In this document: in pieces, positions 38,293 through 45,405 of the stretch
Numbering within the stretch: the stretch's first letter is position 1
How the letters are laid out: each line of letters starts with the position of its first letter
Translations under genes and position numbers: made by a program
Notes under the pieces: model-generated
What the model was told of the DNA's origin: nothing
Databases searched by the model: none
The model's input: only the letters and a program-made list of their open reading frames with translations
Assembly (NCBI GenBank): GCA_902363375.1
Contig: CABIZX010000001.1
Location: forward strand, 1,178,001 to 1,242,000
Direction of reading: 5' to 3'
Source of the DNA: Clostridiaceae bacterium
Lineage (GTDB): Bacteria; Bacillota; Clostridia; Clostridiales; Clostridiaceae
DNA: 64,000 bases

Positions 38293-38895
38293 ATGTCTAG
38301 ACATTTTACAAATCAAATTTACTTAAGTGATGAAGTGGAGAATATTATAAGATCTTCTGATTTCTTAGGAAAGGGTAATAATGGTGTTGTGTATAGAGTT
38401 GATACTCATAAAATTATAAAAATTTTTAATGATGAGAAAGTATGTAAAACTGAGTACGAAATTCTTAAAGCATCCATGCACTGTCCTTCTTTTCCAAAGG
38501 TTTTTGACTACGGTGATTACTTTATTGTAAGAGAGTTTATAGATGGTATAAGATTAGATAAGTATCTAAATCATAACCCTCTAAATCAAAAACTAGTAAG
38601 AAGTCTAGTAGATCTGATAAATGATTTTAAAGAACTTGGATATAAAAAATTAGATATACGTTGTAAGGACTTATATGTTCAAGAGGATTTTTCTATTAAG
38701 GTTATAGATCCAAAGGATAACTTTGATAGAGATATGCCGTTTCCAAGACACCTAATGAAGGGAATATTAAAGAGAGATAGTATAGGGGAATTTTTTTATT
38801 ATCTTCAAAAAATAGATAATAATCTATATGAGTCTTGGAGAAGTCAATTTAAAGAGTATCTTAAGAGATTAGCTGAGAAAAATAAAGAGCTTTAA
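38293..38895 (+). CDS. Small protein-kinase-like protein (YrzF-like)
   Basis: A 200-residue protein with a shortened kinase fold. The glycine loop is FLGKGNNGVVYRV (near 27), the ATP lysine is in HKIIKIF, and the helix C glutamate in KTEYEILK. The catalytic loop reads KLDIRCKDLYV where HRDxxxxN is usual, and VIDPKDN replaces DFG. The HRD aspartate is thus shifted or missing, as in RIO-like and YrzF-type proteins. It may be a weak kinase or an ATP-binding pseudokinase. AGGAGG lies 6 bases before the ATG. It is a single gene with its own terminator. Confidence 0.75.
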   Translation: MSRHFTNQIYLSDEVENIIRSSDFLGKGNNGVVYRVDTHKIIKIFNDEKVCKTEYEILKASMHCPSFPKVFDYGDYFIVREFIDGIRLDKYLNHNPLNQKLVRSLVDLINDFKELGYKKLDIRCKDLYVQEDFSIKVIDPKDNFDRDMPFPRHLMKGILKRDSIGEFFYYLQKIDNNLYESWRSQFKEYLKRLAEKNKEL

Positions 38896-38922
38896 GAATT
38901 CAATTCTTAAAGCTCTTTATTT
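38884..38922 (+). terminator. Terminator of kinase-like gene
   Basis: AAAGAGCTTTAAGAATT/AATTCTTAAAGCTCTTT palindrome followed by ATTTTA. The stop codon lies inside the stem. Confidence 0.82.
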
Positions 38923-39016
38923 TAATTAAAAATTAATTAATTATAGGTTTTAATTTTTTTAATACAATGGTAAACTTATCTAGTAAAATACATCAAAATA
39001 AAAGGAGATAAATGAA

Positions 39017-39697
39017 ATGAGAAAAAGAAGAATGGGAACATTACTTATTACTGCTGTACTTTCTCTTACATTAATGGGATGTAGCACTTCTAATAAAGAG
39101 AATTCTAAATCTCAAAGTAATGATAGTGGTAAAGAAATATATATTTCAAAGGAAACAGAAAAGAAGGAAAATGATAAGAATCCTGTAGCCACAATAGAGA
39201 TGGAAGATGGTAAGGTTATTAAATTAGAGCTTTATCCTGAAATAGCACCTAATACTGTTAGAAATTTTATTAGCTTAGCAAACAGCAAGTTTTATGATGG
39301 ATTAATTTTTCATAGAGTAATTTCTGGTTTTATGATTCAAGGAGGAGATCCAGAAGGTACTGGTATGGGTGGTCCTGATTACAGTATATATGGGGAGTTT
39401 ACAAATAATGATTTTGAAAATACATTATTACATACCAAAGGGGTAATTTCTATGGCGCGCTCAAGAGATAATAATTCAGCTGGGTCACAATTTTTCATCA
39501 TGCATGGTGATGCACCTAATTTAGATGGAGACTATGCAGCTTTTGGTAAGGTTATAGAAGGTCTTGATGTAGTAGATTCTATAGCTCAAATGGAAACTGG
39601 TAGTAATGATAAGCCTAAGAAGGATATAAAAATCAAATTTATTACAGTAGATACATTTGGCGTAAATTATAATGAACCTGTTAAATATATAAAATAA
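39017..39697 (+). CDS. Lipoprotein peptidyl-prolyl cis-trans isomerase (cyclophilin type)
   Basis: A 226-residue secreted lipoprotein. A signal peptide (MRKRRMGTLLITAVLSLTLM) ends in the lipobox LMGC with Cys22 as the lipid anchor. A short polar linker leads to a cyclophilin domain (about 57-218) with ATIEMEDGKVI, FHRVISGFMIQGGDP, FFIMHGD and the catalytic arginine in FHRV. It speeds proline isomerisation in proteins folding outside the membrane. GGAG lies before the ATG. It is a single gene followed by a terminator. Confidence 0.93.
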   Translation: MRKRRMGTLLITAVLSLTLMGCSTSNKENSKSQSNDSGKEIYISKETEKKENDKNPVATIEMEDGKVIKLELYPEIAPNTVRNFISLANSKFYDGLIFHRVISGFMIQGGDPEGTGMGGPDYSIYGEFTNNDFENTLLHTKGVISMARSRDNNSAGSQFFIMHGDAPNLDGDYAAFGKVIEGLDVVDSIAQMETGSNDKPKKDIKIKFITVDTFGVNYNEPVKYIK

Positions 39698-39704
39698 TAA
39701 TTTA

Positions 39705-39742
39705 AAATAAATCTAGTTAAATAAAACTAGGTTTATTTTTTT
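39705..39742 (+). terminator. Terminator of the cyclophilin gene
   Basis: AAATAAATCTAGTT/AACTAGGTTTATTT stem (one G-T pair), followed by TTTT. Confidence 0.78.
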
Positions 39743-39808
39743 ATATAAAATTTATCTAATTGTATAAATTATATTACTCCCTCTTTTTGTGATTAAAAAA
39801 TTAACTAT

Positions 39809-40008
39809 GTATACGTAATTTTTATTAATTATTTTATCTACTTCCTCTTTTTTATAATTAAATTATTCTAACCAATCTACCATTCAATATAATGTTAGTT
39901 ATATTGAATGGAAAATATAATTATTAATCTTAAAATAACTTTCTCACTACGTATACATCATGTAAACATGAATAAATATATTGTTTACAATGGTATTATG
40001 GTGTATAC
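39809..40008 (+). promoter_or_regulatory. Repeat-rich control region upstream of the RHH protein gene
   Basis: In the 355 bases between genes: GTATAC three times (39809-39814, 39951-39956, 40003-40008); a perfect inverted repeat CCATTCAATATAA/TTATATTGAATGG (39880-39892, 39899-39911); and TGTAAACA/TGTTTACA (39961-39968, 39982-39989), the latter arm overlapping a -35 (TTGTTT) that is spaced 17 bases from TATACT at 40003-40010. These look like binding sites for one or more regulators, possibly the RHH protein encoded downstream. Confidence 0.5.
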
Positions 40009-40052
40009 TTATATTAAAGCTAAATTATTTAAATTTTAAGGATGTGTATTTA

Positions 40053-40913
40053 ATGGATGCAATTTTAAGTGTAAGAATAAGTGATGAATTAAAAGAAAAA
40101 TTTCAGAGTCTAGCTGAAGAAGAGGGGATAAATAATAAGGAGTTCATGGATCTTATAATAAGAAATTATGAAGTGAATAAAGCAGCAACCAATACAGACT
40201 TTGTTAAAAGCGATATAGATGAATTGCAAAATATAATAAAAAGGATACTTGATATATATATAAATGTTATAGAAAAGAATAAACTTAAAAATTCAGAAAT
40301 AGCTAATACATTTAAAGGAACACTTGAAGAAGAAGCCAATAAAAATGAGAAGTTAAAAGAGGATATAAGTAATTTAAAGAAAGAAATAGATGAGATAAGA
40401 ACAGAAAATAATAATCTTAAAGATTCTTTAAAGGAGCATAAGGCTTTACTAGAAAAAGAAAGAGAAGATCTTAAAGGATATAAAGAATTAAATCTAATGC
40501 TGAAAGAGAAAATTAATGAATTGAATTCTTATAAAAATGAAGCAGTAGATTTGAAAAAAAGAAATGAAGAAATAGCTAGTCATTTCAAGACTACTAAAGA
40601 AGAGAAGGAGAGTTATATAAGTAAATTAAATGAGGAATTAAGACGTAATGATATATTAAAGAGTCAAATAGATGATATAAAAATTAATTATGAGGATAAA
40701 ATAGTAGAAATGACAAGAGATTTTGAGCGACAAATGAAATTAAAAGATGATGAAATAGAAATTACTATTCAAAAAGAGGTATTACAAAAAGAGGAAGAGT
40801 ATAGAAAAGAGATTTGGTCAGTGAAATCTGTCTATAATGATAAGATTTCTAAACTAATTGAAGATAAGGAAGAGCTGATATTAAAATTTAGAGAAAATAT
40901 AGTTAATAAGTAA
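40053..40913 (+). CDS. Ribbon-helix-helix DNA-binding protein with long coiled coil
   Basis: The ATG at 40053 (AAGGATG upstream) gives 286 residues; the frame extends further back but into promoter DNA. Residues 1-45 (DAILSVRISDELKEKFQSLA, then NNKEFMDLIIRNYE) match a ribbon-helix-helix DNA-binding domain. Residues about 85-286 are charged heptad-like coiled coil rich in Glu and Lys. The combination suggests a dimeric DNA-binding protein with a long rod, perhaps acting on chromosome or plasmid organisation or as a regulator. No close family is recognised. The upstream repeats are possible self-regulation sites. Confidence 0.7.
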   Translation: MDAILSVRISDELKEKFQSLAEEEGINNKEFMDLIIRNYEVNKAATNTDFVKSDIDELQNIIKRILDIYINVIEKNKLKNSEIANTFKGTLEEEANKNEKLKEDISNLKKEIDEIRTENNNLKDSLKEHKALLEKEREDLKGYKELNLMLKEKINELNSYKNEAVDLKKRNEEIASHFKTTKEEKESYISKLNEELRRNDILKSQIDDIKINYEDKIVEMTRDFERQMKLKDDEIEITIQKEVLQKEEEYRKEIWSVKSVYNDKISKLIEDKEELILKFRENIVNK

Positions 40914-40989
40914 TTAAAAATATCTAAGATAACGACTAAAGATAACTAAAAATTAAAATATAGAATTACCATTAGGAAAAAGATATAAT

Positions 40990-41037
40990 AAAATGCTGAA
41001 GTATTACTAATTTTAGAATTAGACTTCAGCATTTTTA
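40990..41037. terminator. Bidirectional terminator
   Basis: AAATGCTGAAGT/ACTTCAGCATTT stem with AT-rich inner pairing. It lies between the RHH gene and the convergent MarR gene, with T5 on the plus strand. Confidence 0.8.
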
Positions 41038-41481
41038 TTATTTTCCATCTGTGTAAGCATGTTCTAAAGTATTAAGGTATTCAGTAAAATTATCTTTATC
41101 CTTCCTAGATACATCCTCTAAAGCGTAATCAAGAAATTTACATCTTTCCATAATTACAGCTTCTAAAATTTTATTTCCTTTATCTAGAGCTTTTATTCGA
41201 ACTATTCTTCTATCTTTTACATCTCTAACTCTTTGAACAAGTTCTTTGCTTTCCATTCTATCAATTAAGTCGGTAATAGTACTTGGTGCTTGATAAAGCT
41301 TATTACTGAGCTCACTAATAGTTACCTGGTTATTATTTATGATAATTTGTAGTGCCTCGAACTGAGCAGGGGTAATATCATAATCTTCTAATATAGTTCT
41401 TCCTTTTTTCTTTATGTAAAAGCATACTCTTCGTAATAGTTTCTCTATACTTTCTATTTGTGGATCTTCATAAATTTTCAA
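41038..41481 (-). CDS. MarR family transcriptional regulator
   Basis: A 147-residue winged-helix repressor. The central DNA-binding part reads TISELSNKLYQAPSTITDLIDRMESKELVQRVRDVKDRRIVRI, with helix-turn-helix at about 55-78 and the basic wing DVKDRR at about 90. Helices at each end provide the dimer interface. The ligand is unknown. AGGAGTG lies before the ATG. No target gene is adjacent; it stands alone and may regulate itself or distant genes. Confidence 0.92.
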   Translation of the reverse strand: MKIYEDPQIESIEKLLRRVCFYIKKKGRTILEDYDITPAQFEALQIIINNNQVTISELSNKLYQAPSTITDLIDRMESKELVQRVRDVKDRRIVRIKALDKGNKILEAVIMERCKFLDYALEDVSRKDKDNFTEYLNTLEHAYTDGK

Positions 41482-41602
41482 AACATCACTCCTAAATTAT
41501 ATTATAAGTAACAATAAATACTTATATATTCTTAAGTTATTATATACTTTTTTTTGAATATAGTCAATTAATTACAATTTATTGAAAAAAATCTACAAAA
41601 AT

Positions 41603-41635
41603 ACCGTCTTGAATTTTATATCATCAAGACGGTTT
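41603..41635 (-). terminator. Terminator of the abrB-like gene
   Basis: ACCGTCTTGA/TCAAGACGGT stem, followed on the minus strand by ATTTTTG. Confidence 0.78.
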
Positions 41636-41674
41636 ATAGTTTAGTGTAAGTTATATTAAATATGTAATAACTTC

Positions 41675-41923
41675 TTATTCTTGCATTTTAGCAATGCTTT
41701 GAAGACATTCATCACAGATGTTTTTACCCTTGTAGTTTTTAACATCTCTAGCATTACCACAGAATAAACATGCTGGCTCATATTTTTTTAATATGATTTG
41801 ATCTCTATCTACATATATTTCTAAAGCATCTTTTATTTCGATATCTAAAGTTCTTCTTAATTCTATCGGAATTACTATTCTCCCTAATTCGTCTACTTTT
41901 CTTACTATACCTGTTGATTTCAT
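41675..41923 (-). CDS. abrB: AbrB family transition-state regulator
   Basis: An 82-residue protein. Residues 1-50 are the swapped-hairpin AbrB DNA-binding domain (MKSTGIVRKVDELGRIVIPIELRRTLDI). The C-terminal part has two CxxC pairs (CLFCGN near 53 and CDECLQS near 72), a zinc-ribbon-like tail typical of clostridial AbrB. In Bacillus and Clostridium such proteins control the shift from growth to solvent production or sporulation. AGGAGG lies 7 bases before the ATG. It stands alone. The 236 bases upstream are very AT-rich, with no clear single promoter. Confidence 0.93.
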   Translation of the reverse strand: MKSTGIVRKVDELGRIVIPIELRRTLDIEIKDALEIYVDRDQIILKKYEPACLFCGNARDVKNYKGKNICDECLQSIAKMQE

Positions 41924-42159
41924 AATATTTCCTCCTAATGTTTGTTATTTATTTTTCATAAGTATAAATTGGATTATATATAACTATTATATATAAATAT
42001 TATAATCTGTATACATTATTAAATTATCCAATTACAATTAAATTATACATTAATAGTTAATATACTTCTATTATACCTTATTTTTTTTATTATTAACAGA
42101 GATTTTTTTTCATTTATAAATTTTTTTCAAGTAAAATAATATATTTTAATTAAAATAAT

Positions 42160-42651
42160 CTATCTATAGTTTGTAAATTGTATATCTATTCCATAATCTT
42201 TGGATTTTAAGAGTTGAATTGCTTCTTGCAAGTCATCTTTATTTTTTCCAGATATCCTTAATTGATTCTCCATAATTTGAGACTGCACTTTTATTTTACT
42301 AGATTTAATATCTGCTACCATTGCTTTAGCTTTTTCTATAGAAATACCTTTTACTAATTTACAATTAACTTTAGCTGATCCCAGCGAACCCATATCTATT
42401 TTACCAACGTCAAGAGCTTTAGAAGATACACCTCTTTTAATAAGTTTTCCTTTTAGTATATCGATTACGCTGTTTAATTTATACTCATCATCAGATATGA
42501 TTTTAACTTCATCTTTAAGTAAATTTATTTCTGTTTTACTACCTTTAAAGTCATATCTTTGTTTTATTTCCTTTAGGGCTTGATTAATAGCATTGTCAAC
42601 TTCTTGCATATTAATTTCAGATACCACATCAAAGGAATATGAACCTGCCAT
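42160..42651 (-). CDS. yajQ: YajQ family nucleotide-binding protein
   Basis: A 163-residue member of the YajQ (UPF0234) family with two ferredoxin-like domains. Typical sequence: SYSFDVVSEINMQEVDNAINQA, YDFKGSKTEI, and near the end MENQLRISGKNKDDLQ and LKSKDYGIDIQFTNYR. Some homologues bind cyclic di-GMP and act with regulators; the clostridial role is unknown. AGGAGGTTCTT precedes the ATG. It stands alone, divergent from the cysteine-rich protein gene at 42.8 kb. Confidence 0.94.
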   Translation of the reverse strand: MAGSYSFDVVSEINMQEVDNAINQALKEIKQRYDFKGSKTEINLLKDEVKIISDDEYKLNSVIDILKGKLIKRGVSSKALDVGKIDMGSLGSAKVNCKLVKGISIEKAKAMVADIKSSKIKVQSQIMENQLRISGKNKDDLQEAIQLLKSKDYGIDIQFTNYR

Positions 42652-42830
42652 ATTAAGAACCTCCTTAAAATAATTTATATGTAAAAAACATATAAATATA
42701 TAATAATTTATATATTTGAAAATGTCTATATCTATTTTGTAAAATTTAAATTTATTTTTATTGAAGTTTTTTATTAGTTTTGTTAAAATGATTTAATGGC
42801 TTAATAAAGATAATTAGGAAGTGATAATTA

Positions 42831-43253
42831 ATGAAATACTGCATTTTTAATGAAAATAAAGCTTGCAATGATTGTGGTGATTGCGATGTATGTGAATTCA
42901 ATAAAGATAAAATCTGTAATAACTGTGGTAAATGTCTCGAAATCGAAGGATATGACGTTAAAGCTATAAAAATAGATGAAGTATTTGAAAAAGGCAAGGA
43001 TGAGGAGATTAAAATTGATCTTGAAGCCTTTAGTGATTTTGATACAGTTGAAGATGGGGATGATTTTGAAGAAGATAATGAAGCTTCATTAGAAGATGAA
43101 ATGCCATATATAGATGCTCTTGATAATGAAGAGAACTGGGAATACATATCTGATATAGAAGGTATGGATGAGCTTATTGATGAGACAGATAAAGCAGGGT
43201 TATTACATGAAGAATATCCAGGATTATATGTAGTAAATAAGCATACGAAGTAA
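42831..43253 (+). CDS. Cysteine-rich acidic protein (probable metal binding)
   Basis: A 140-residue protein. The first 36 residues hold nine cysteines in CxxC-type spacing (C4, C13, then CGDCDVC, ICNNCGKC), a likely iron-sulfur or zinc site. The remaining hundred residues are strongly acidic (many Asp and Glu, for example EDGDDFEEDNEASLEDEMP). The gene has AGGAAGTG before its ATG. It lies between yajQ and the recombinase gene. I recall similar clostridial proteins of unknown function. No enzyme motif is visible. Confidence 0.8.
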   Translation: MKYCIFNENKACNDCGDCDVCEFNKDKICNNCGKCLEIEGYDVKAIKIDEVFEKGKDEEIKIDLEAFSDFDTVEDGDDFEEDNEASLEDEMPYIDALDNEENWEYISDIEGMDELIDETDKAGLLHEEYPGLYVVNKHTK

Positions 43254-43265
43254 GTAAGAAAAAGA

Positions 43266-43308
43266 AAAGGAAAATTGCTATAAAAGTATTTTACAGCAAT
43301 TTTCCTTT
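43266..43308. terminator. Bidirectional terminator between convergent genes
   Basis: AAAGGAAAATTGCT/AGCAATTTTCCTTT stem. It ends the cysteine-rich gene and the recombinase gene. Confidence 0.85.
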
Positions 43309-43309
43309 A

Positions 43310-44320
43310 TTATTCATCGCCTAAAGGATGAGTTTTTATTGCTTCCCTTAAAGTTTCATCATCGACATGAACGTATATTTGTGTAGTACTAACATTTTCA
43401 TGGCCTAATATTTCTTGAAGTGTTTTAACATCTACACCACCATGTTTATGAAGTAAGGTTGCAGATGTATGCCTTAACTTGTGCGGTGTGTATTTATCTG
43501 TATCAAGTCCGGCTGCACCTACATATTTCTTAATTATTCTTTCAACTGTTCTTTTATTGATTCTTCGATACTTTCCACTTATAAATAATGCTTCTTTATC
43601 TTCAGCATGAATCTTATCTGCAATTTCATTTCTTACTATAAGATATTTGTTTATAGATTTAATAGAGGCTTTATTTAAATAAATTGTACGCTCTTTATCT
43701 CCTTTACCAATTACTTTAAGAGTATCCCCTTTAATGTTTGCAATATTAATACTACAAAGTTCAGATAATCGCAGCCCACAATTTAGAAATAGGGTAATTA
43801 TACATAAATCTCTAGGTGAATTCTTATCTCTATTATTGGCTACAGCCAATAAGTCTTTACTTTCATCTAAAGTCAAATGGATAGGGGAGCGCTTTCCTAT
43901 TTTAGGACTTTCTAAATCTAAGGTAGGATCAGTAGGTATAAGTTTAATTTTTGAGCATAAATAATGAAAAAAGGATTTTAAAGATGCTACTTTTCTAGCT
44001 TTTGCATAAGTACCATTTTCTCTCATATTCTCTAAAAAGGATAGGTAGGTATAAAAATCAACTAGCTCTAAATTCTTAAGATAGTCGATAGATATATCAT
44101 TAATAGGAATATCTTCAAATACAAGATCCTTTGATAATGTGATTTCATTATTATGTACTTTTAGAAACTTAAAGAATAAAGTTAGATCGTAAGCATAAGC
44201 AACTAAAGTATTATTAGAAACACCTTTAACAGAAGATAGGTAGCTTAAATAATCCTTCAATATTTTAGGTAGAGAAGGATCTTGCATATAATTCAGTTTG
44301 GAATTCATAATAAAATTCAT
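43310..44320 (-). CDS. Tyrosine recombinase, XerC/XerD type
   Basis: A 336-residue site-specific recombinase. The N-terminal SAM-like core-binding domain (about 15-115) is followed by the catalytic domain with Arg in LNCGLRLSELC, His-x-x-Arg in HKLRHTSATLLHKHGG, His in ILGHENVSTT and nucleophile Tyr in TQIYVHV. The complete R-K-H-R-H-Y set implies activity, probably in chromosome dimer resolution. Two starts are possible: the ATG at 44320 (only about 3 bases after AAGGGGG) or the ATG at 44308 (12 bases after it). Position beside housekeeping genes argues for a Xer rather than an element integrase. Confidence 0.9.
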   Translation of the reverse strand: MNFIMNSKLNYMQDPSLPKILKDYLSYLSSVKGVSNNTLVAYAYDLTLFFKFLKVHNNEITLSKDLVFEDIPINDISIDYLKNLELVDFYTYLSFLENMRENGTYAKARKVASLKSFFHYLCSKIKLIPTDPTLDLESPKIGKRSPIHLTLDESKDLLAVANNRDKNSPRDLCIITLFLNCGLRLSELCSINIANIKGDTLKVIGKGDKERTIYLNKASIKSINKYLIVRNEIADKIHAEDKEALFISGKYRRINKRTVERIIKKYVGAAGLDTDKYTPHKLRHTSATLLHKHGGVDVKTLQEILGHENVSTTQIYVHVDDETLREAIKTHPLGDE

Positions 44321-44341
44321 CCCCCTTTAATTTTTATAGAT

Positions 44342-44372
44342 AATGTCGCGAAACTTACATTTCACGACATTA
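44342..44372. repeat. Inverted repeat upstream of the recombinase gene
   Basis: AATGTCGCGAAA/TTTCACGACATT with one mismatch and a 6-base loop. It is 10-15 bases before the ribosome site on the minus strand and could form a leader hairpin or bind a regulator. Confidence 0.5.
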
Positions 44373-44579
44373 ATTATTCGGCAAAGAGAGGTAAAAATCC
44401 TTTTAAATTTAATGCAAAAATTTATTTAATAATTCTTATCCCATTCCTTTTTTAAAAATATAAGTCAAATAAGTCTATTTTTATTTTATACATCCCATAT
44501 GATATAATAAAATCGTATAATTAAATTTTATTATTAGGCTTTAAAGCTGTATATTAGAAGTCCATAAGGAGGATTTTCA

Positions 44580-45260
44580 ATGAAAAATAGGCAAGCTACC
44601 CTATCCATTATATCTATAGCAATATTAGGTTGTATTCTTATGGCACTAGTTGAAATATTAATTACACCTAGCTATTCAGTAAAATCTTTAATAAAAATAT
44701 GCATTTTTTTAATATTACCCTTAGTTATATGTATGAAAAACAAATCGATTTCCTTTAAATCACTTTTCACTGGAAATAAAAAAAGTATAATCTTTGCTCT
44801 TATATTGGGAATCGGTGTATATATCTTTATATTAGGAGCGTATTTTGTTCTAGGACCATATTTTGATTTTTCTATGGTAACTACTAGCTTAGAGAATAAT
44901 TTAGGAATAAATAAAGAAAACTTTTTATTTATAGCATTATATATTACTGTTATTAATTCTCTCTTAGAAGAGTTTTTCTTCCGTGGTTTTTCATTTTTAT
45001 CGTTAAAACAAGTTAGCTCAAGGAAATTTGCTTATATTTTTAGTGCTATAGCTTTTGCTATTTATCATGTAGCAATTATGAATAATTGGTTTACTCTCCC
45101 ACTATTTATTTTACTTATAGTTTCATTATTTATAGCAGGGCTACTATTTAATTATTTAAATGAAAGATTTAATAATATTTATGTGTCGTGGATAGTTCAT
45201 ATGTCAGCTAACTTAGCTATTAACACAGTAGGATTTATTTTATTTGGAATTATAAAATAG
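44580..45260 (+). CDS. CPBP family intramembrane metalloprotease
   Basis: A 226-residue membrane protein with about six to seven helices. The protease motifs are LLEEFFFRGF (EExxxR, near 125-130), FAIYHVAIM (His, near 163) and VSWIVHMSANLAIN (His/Asn, near 207). This family (CAAX prenyl protease/bacteriocin-processing) often gives self-immunity or processes peptides, but no bacteriocin gene is nearby. AAGGAGG lies 9 bases before the ATG. It stands alone with a strong terminator. Confidence 0.9.
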   Translation: MKNRQATLSIISIAILGCILMALVEILITPSYSVKSLIKICIFLILPLVICMKNKSISFKSLFTGNKKSIIFALILGIGVYIFILGAYFVLGPYFDFSMVTTSLENNLGINKENFLFIALYITVINSLLEEFFFRGFSFLSLKQVSSRKFAYIFSAIAFAIYHVAIMNNWFTLPLFILLIVSLFIAGLLFNYLNERFNNIYVSWIVHMSANLAINTVGFILFGIIK

Positions 45261-45292
45261 GCTAAAATACCATTGTATTTTAGCCTATTTTT
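45254..45292 (+). terminator. Terminator of the CPBP protease gene
   Basis: AAAATAGGCTAAAATAC/GTATTTTAGCCTATTTT, perfect 17-bp arms with a 4-base loop. The stop codon lies inside the stem. Confidence 0.88.
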
Positions 45293-45296
45293 GTCC

Positions 45297-45403
45297 GATA
45301 ACTATACACTCTAATACTCCCACCTTCTTCAAAGTGGAGTAAAGAGCTTCCACGTCCTCGGATAGTGATTTCTAACCTTCGAAGAAGCTAAGAAATCTAT
45401 TCA
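45297..45403 (-). mobile_element. Probable IS200/IS605-type right-end or omega-RNA remnant
   Basis: On the minus strand the block has nested hairpins (AGATTTCT...AGAAATC; GCTTCTTCGAAG), then GAGGACGTGGAAGCTC and ACTCCAC/GTGGGAGT flanking TTTGAAGAAG, ending GGGAGTATTAGAGTG. Such a hairpin near the end is typical of the right end and adjoining guide RNA of TnpB-encoding IS605-family elements. No tnpA or tnpB is present. The purB stop lies immediately to the right. Recognition is by pattern only. Confidence 0.4.
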
Positions 45404-45405
45404 TA

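Noticed and set aside
39981..40052. RHH protein start at 39981
   Set aside because: The extra residues are hydrophobic, unlike an RHH N-terminus, and overlap the predicted promoter; the ATG at 40053 has a ribosome site.
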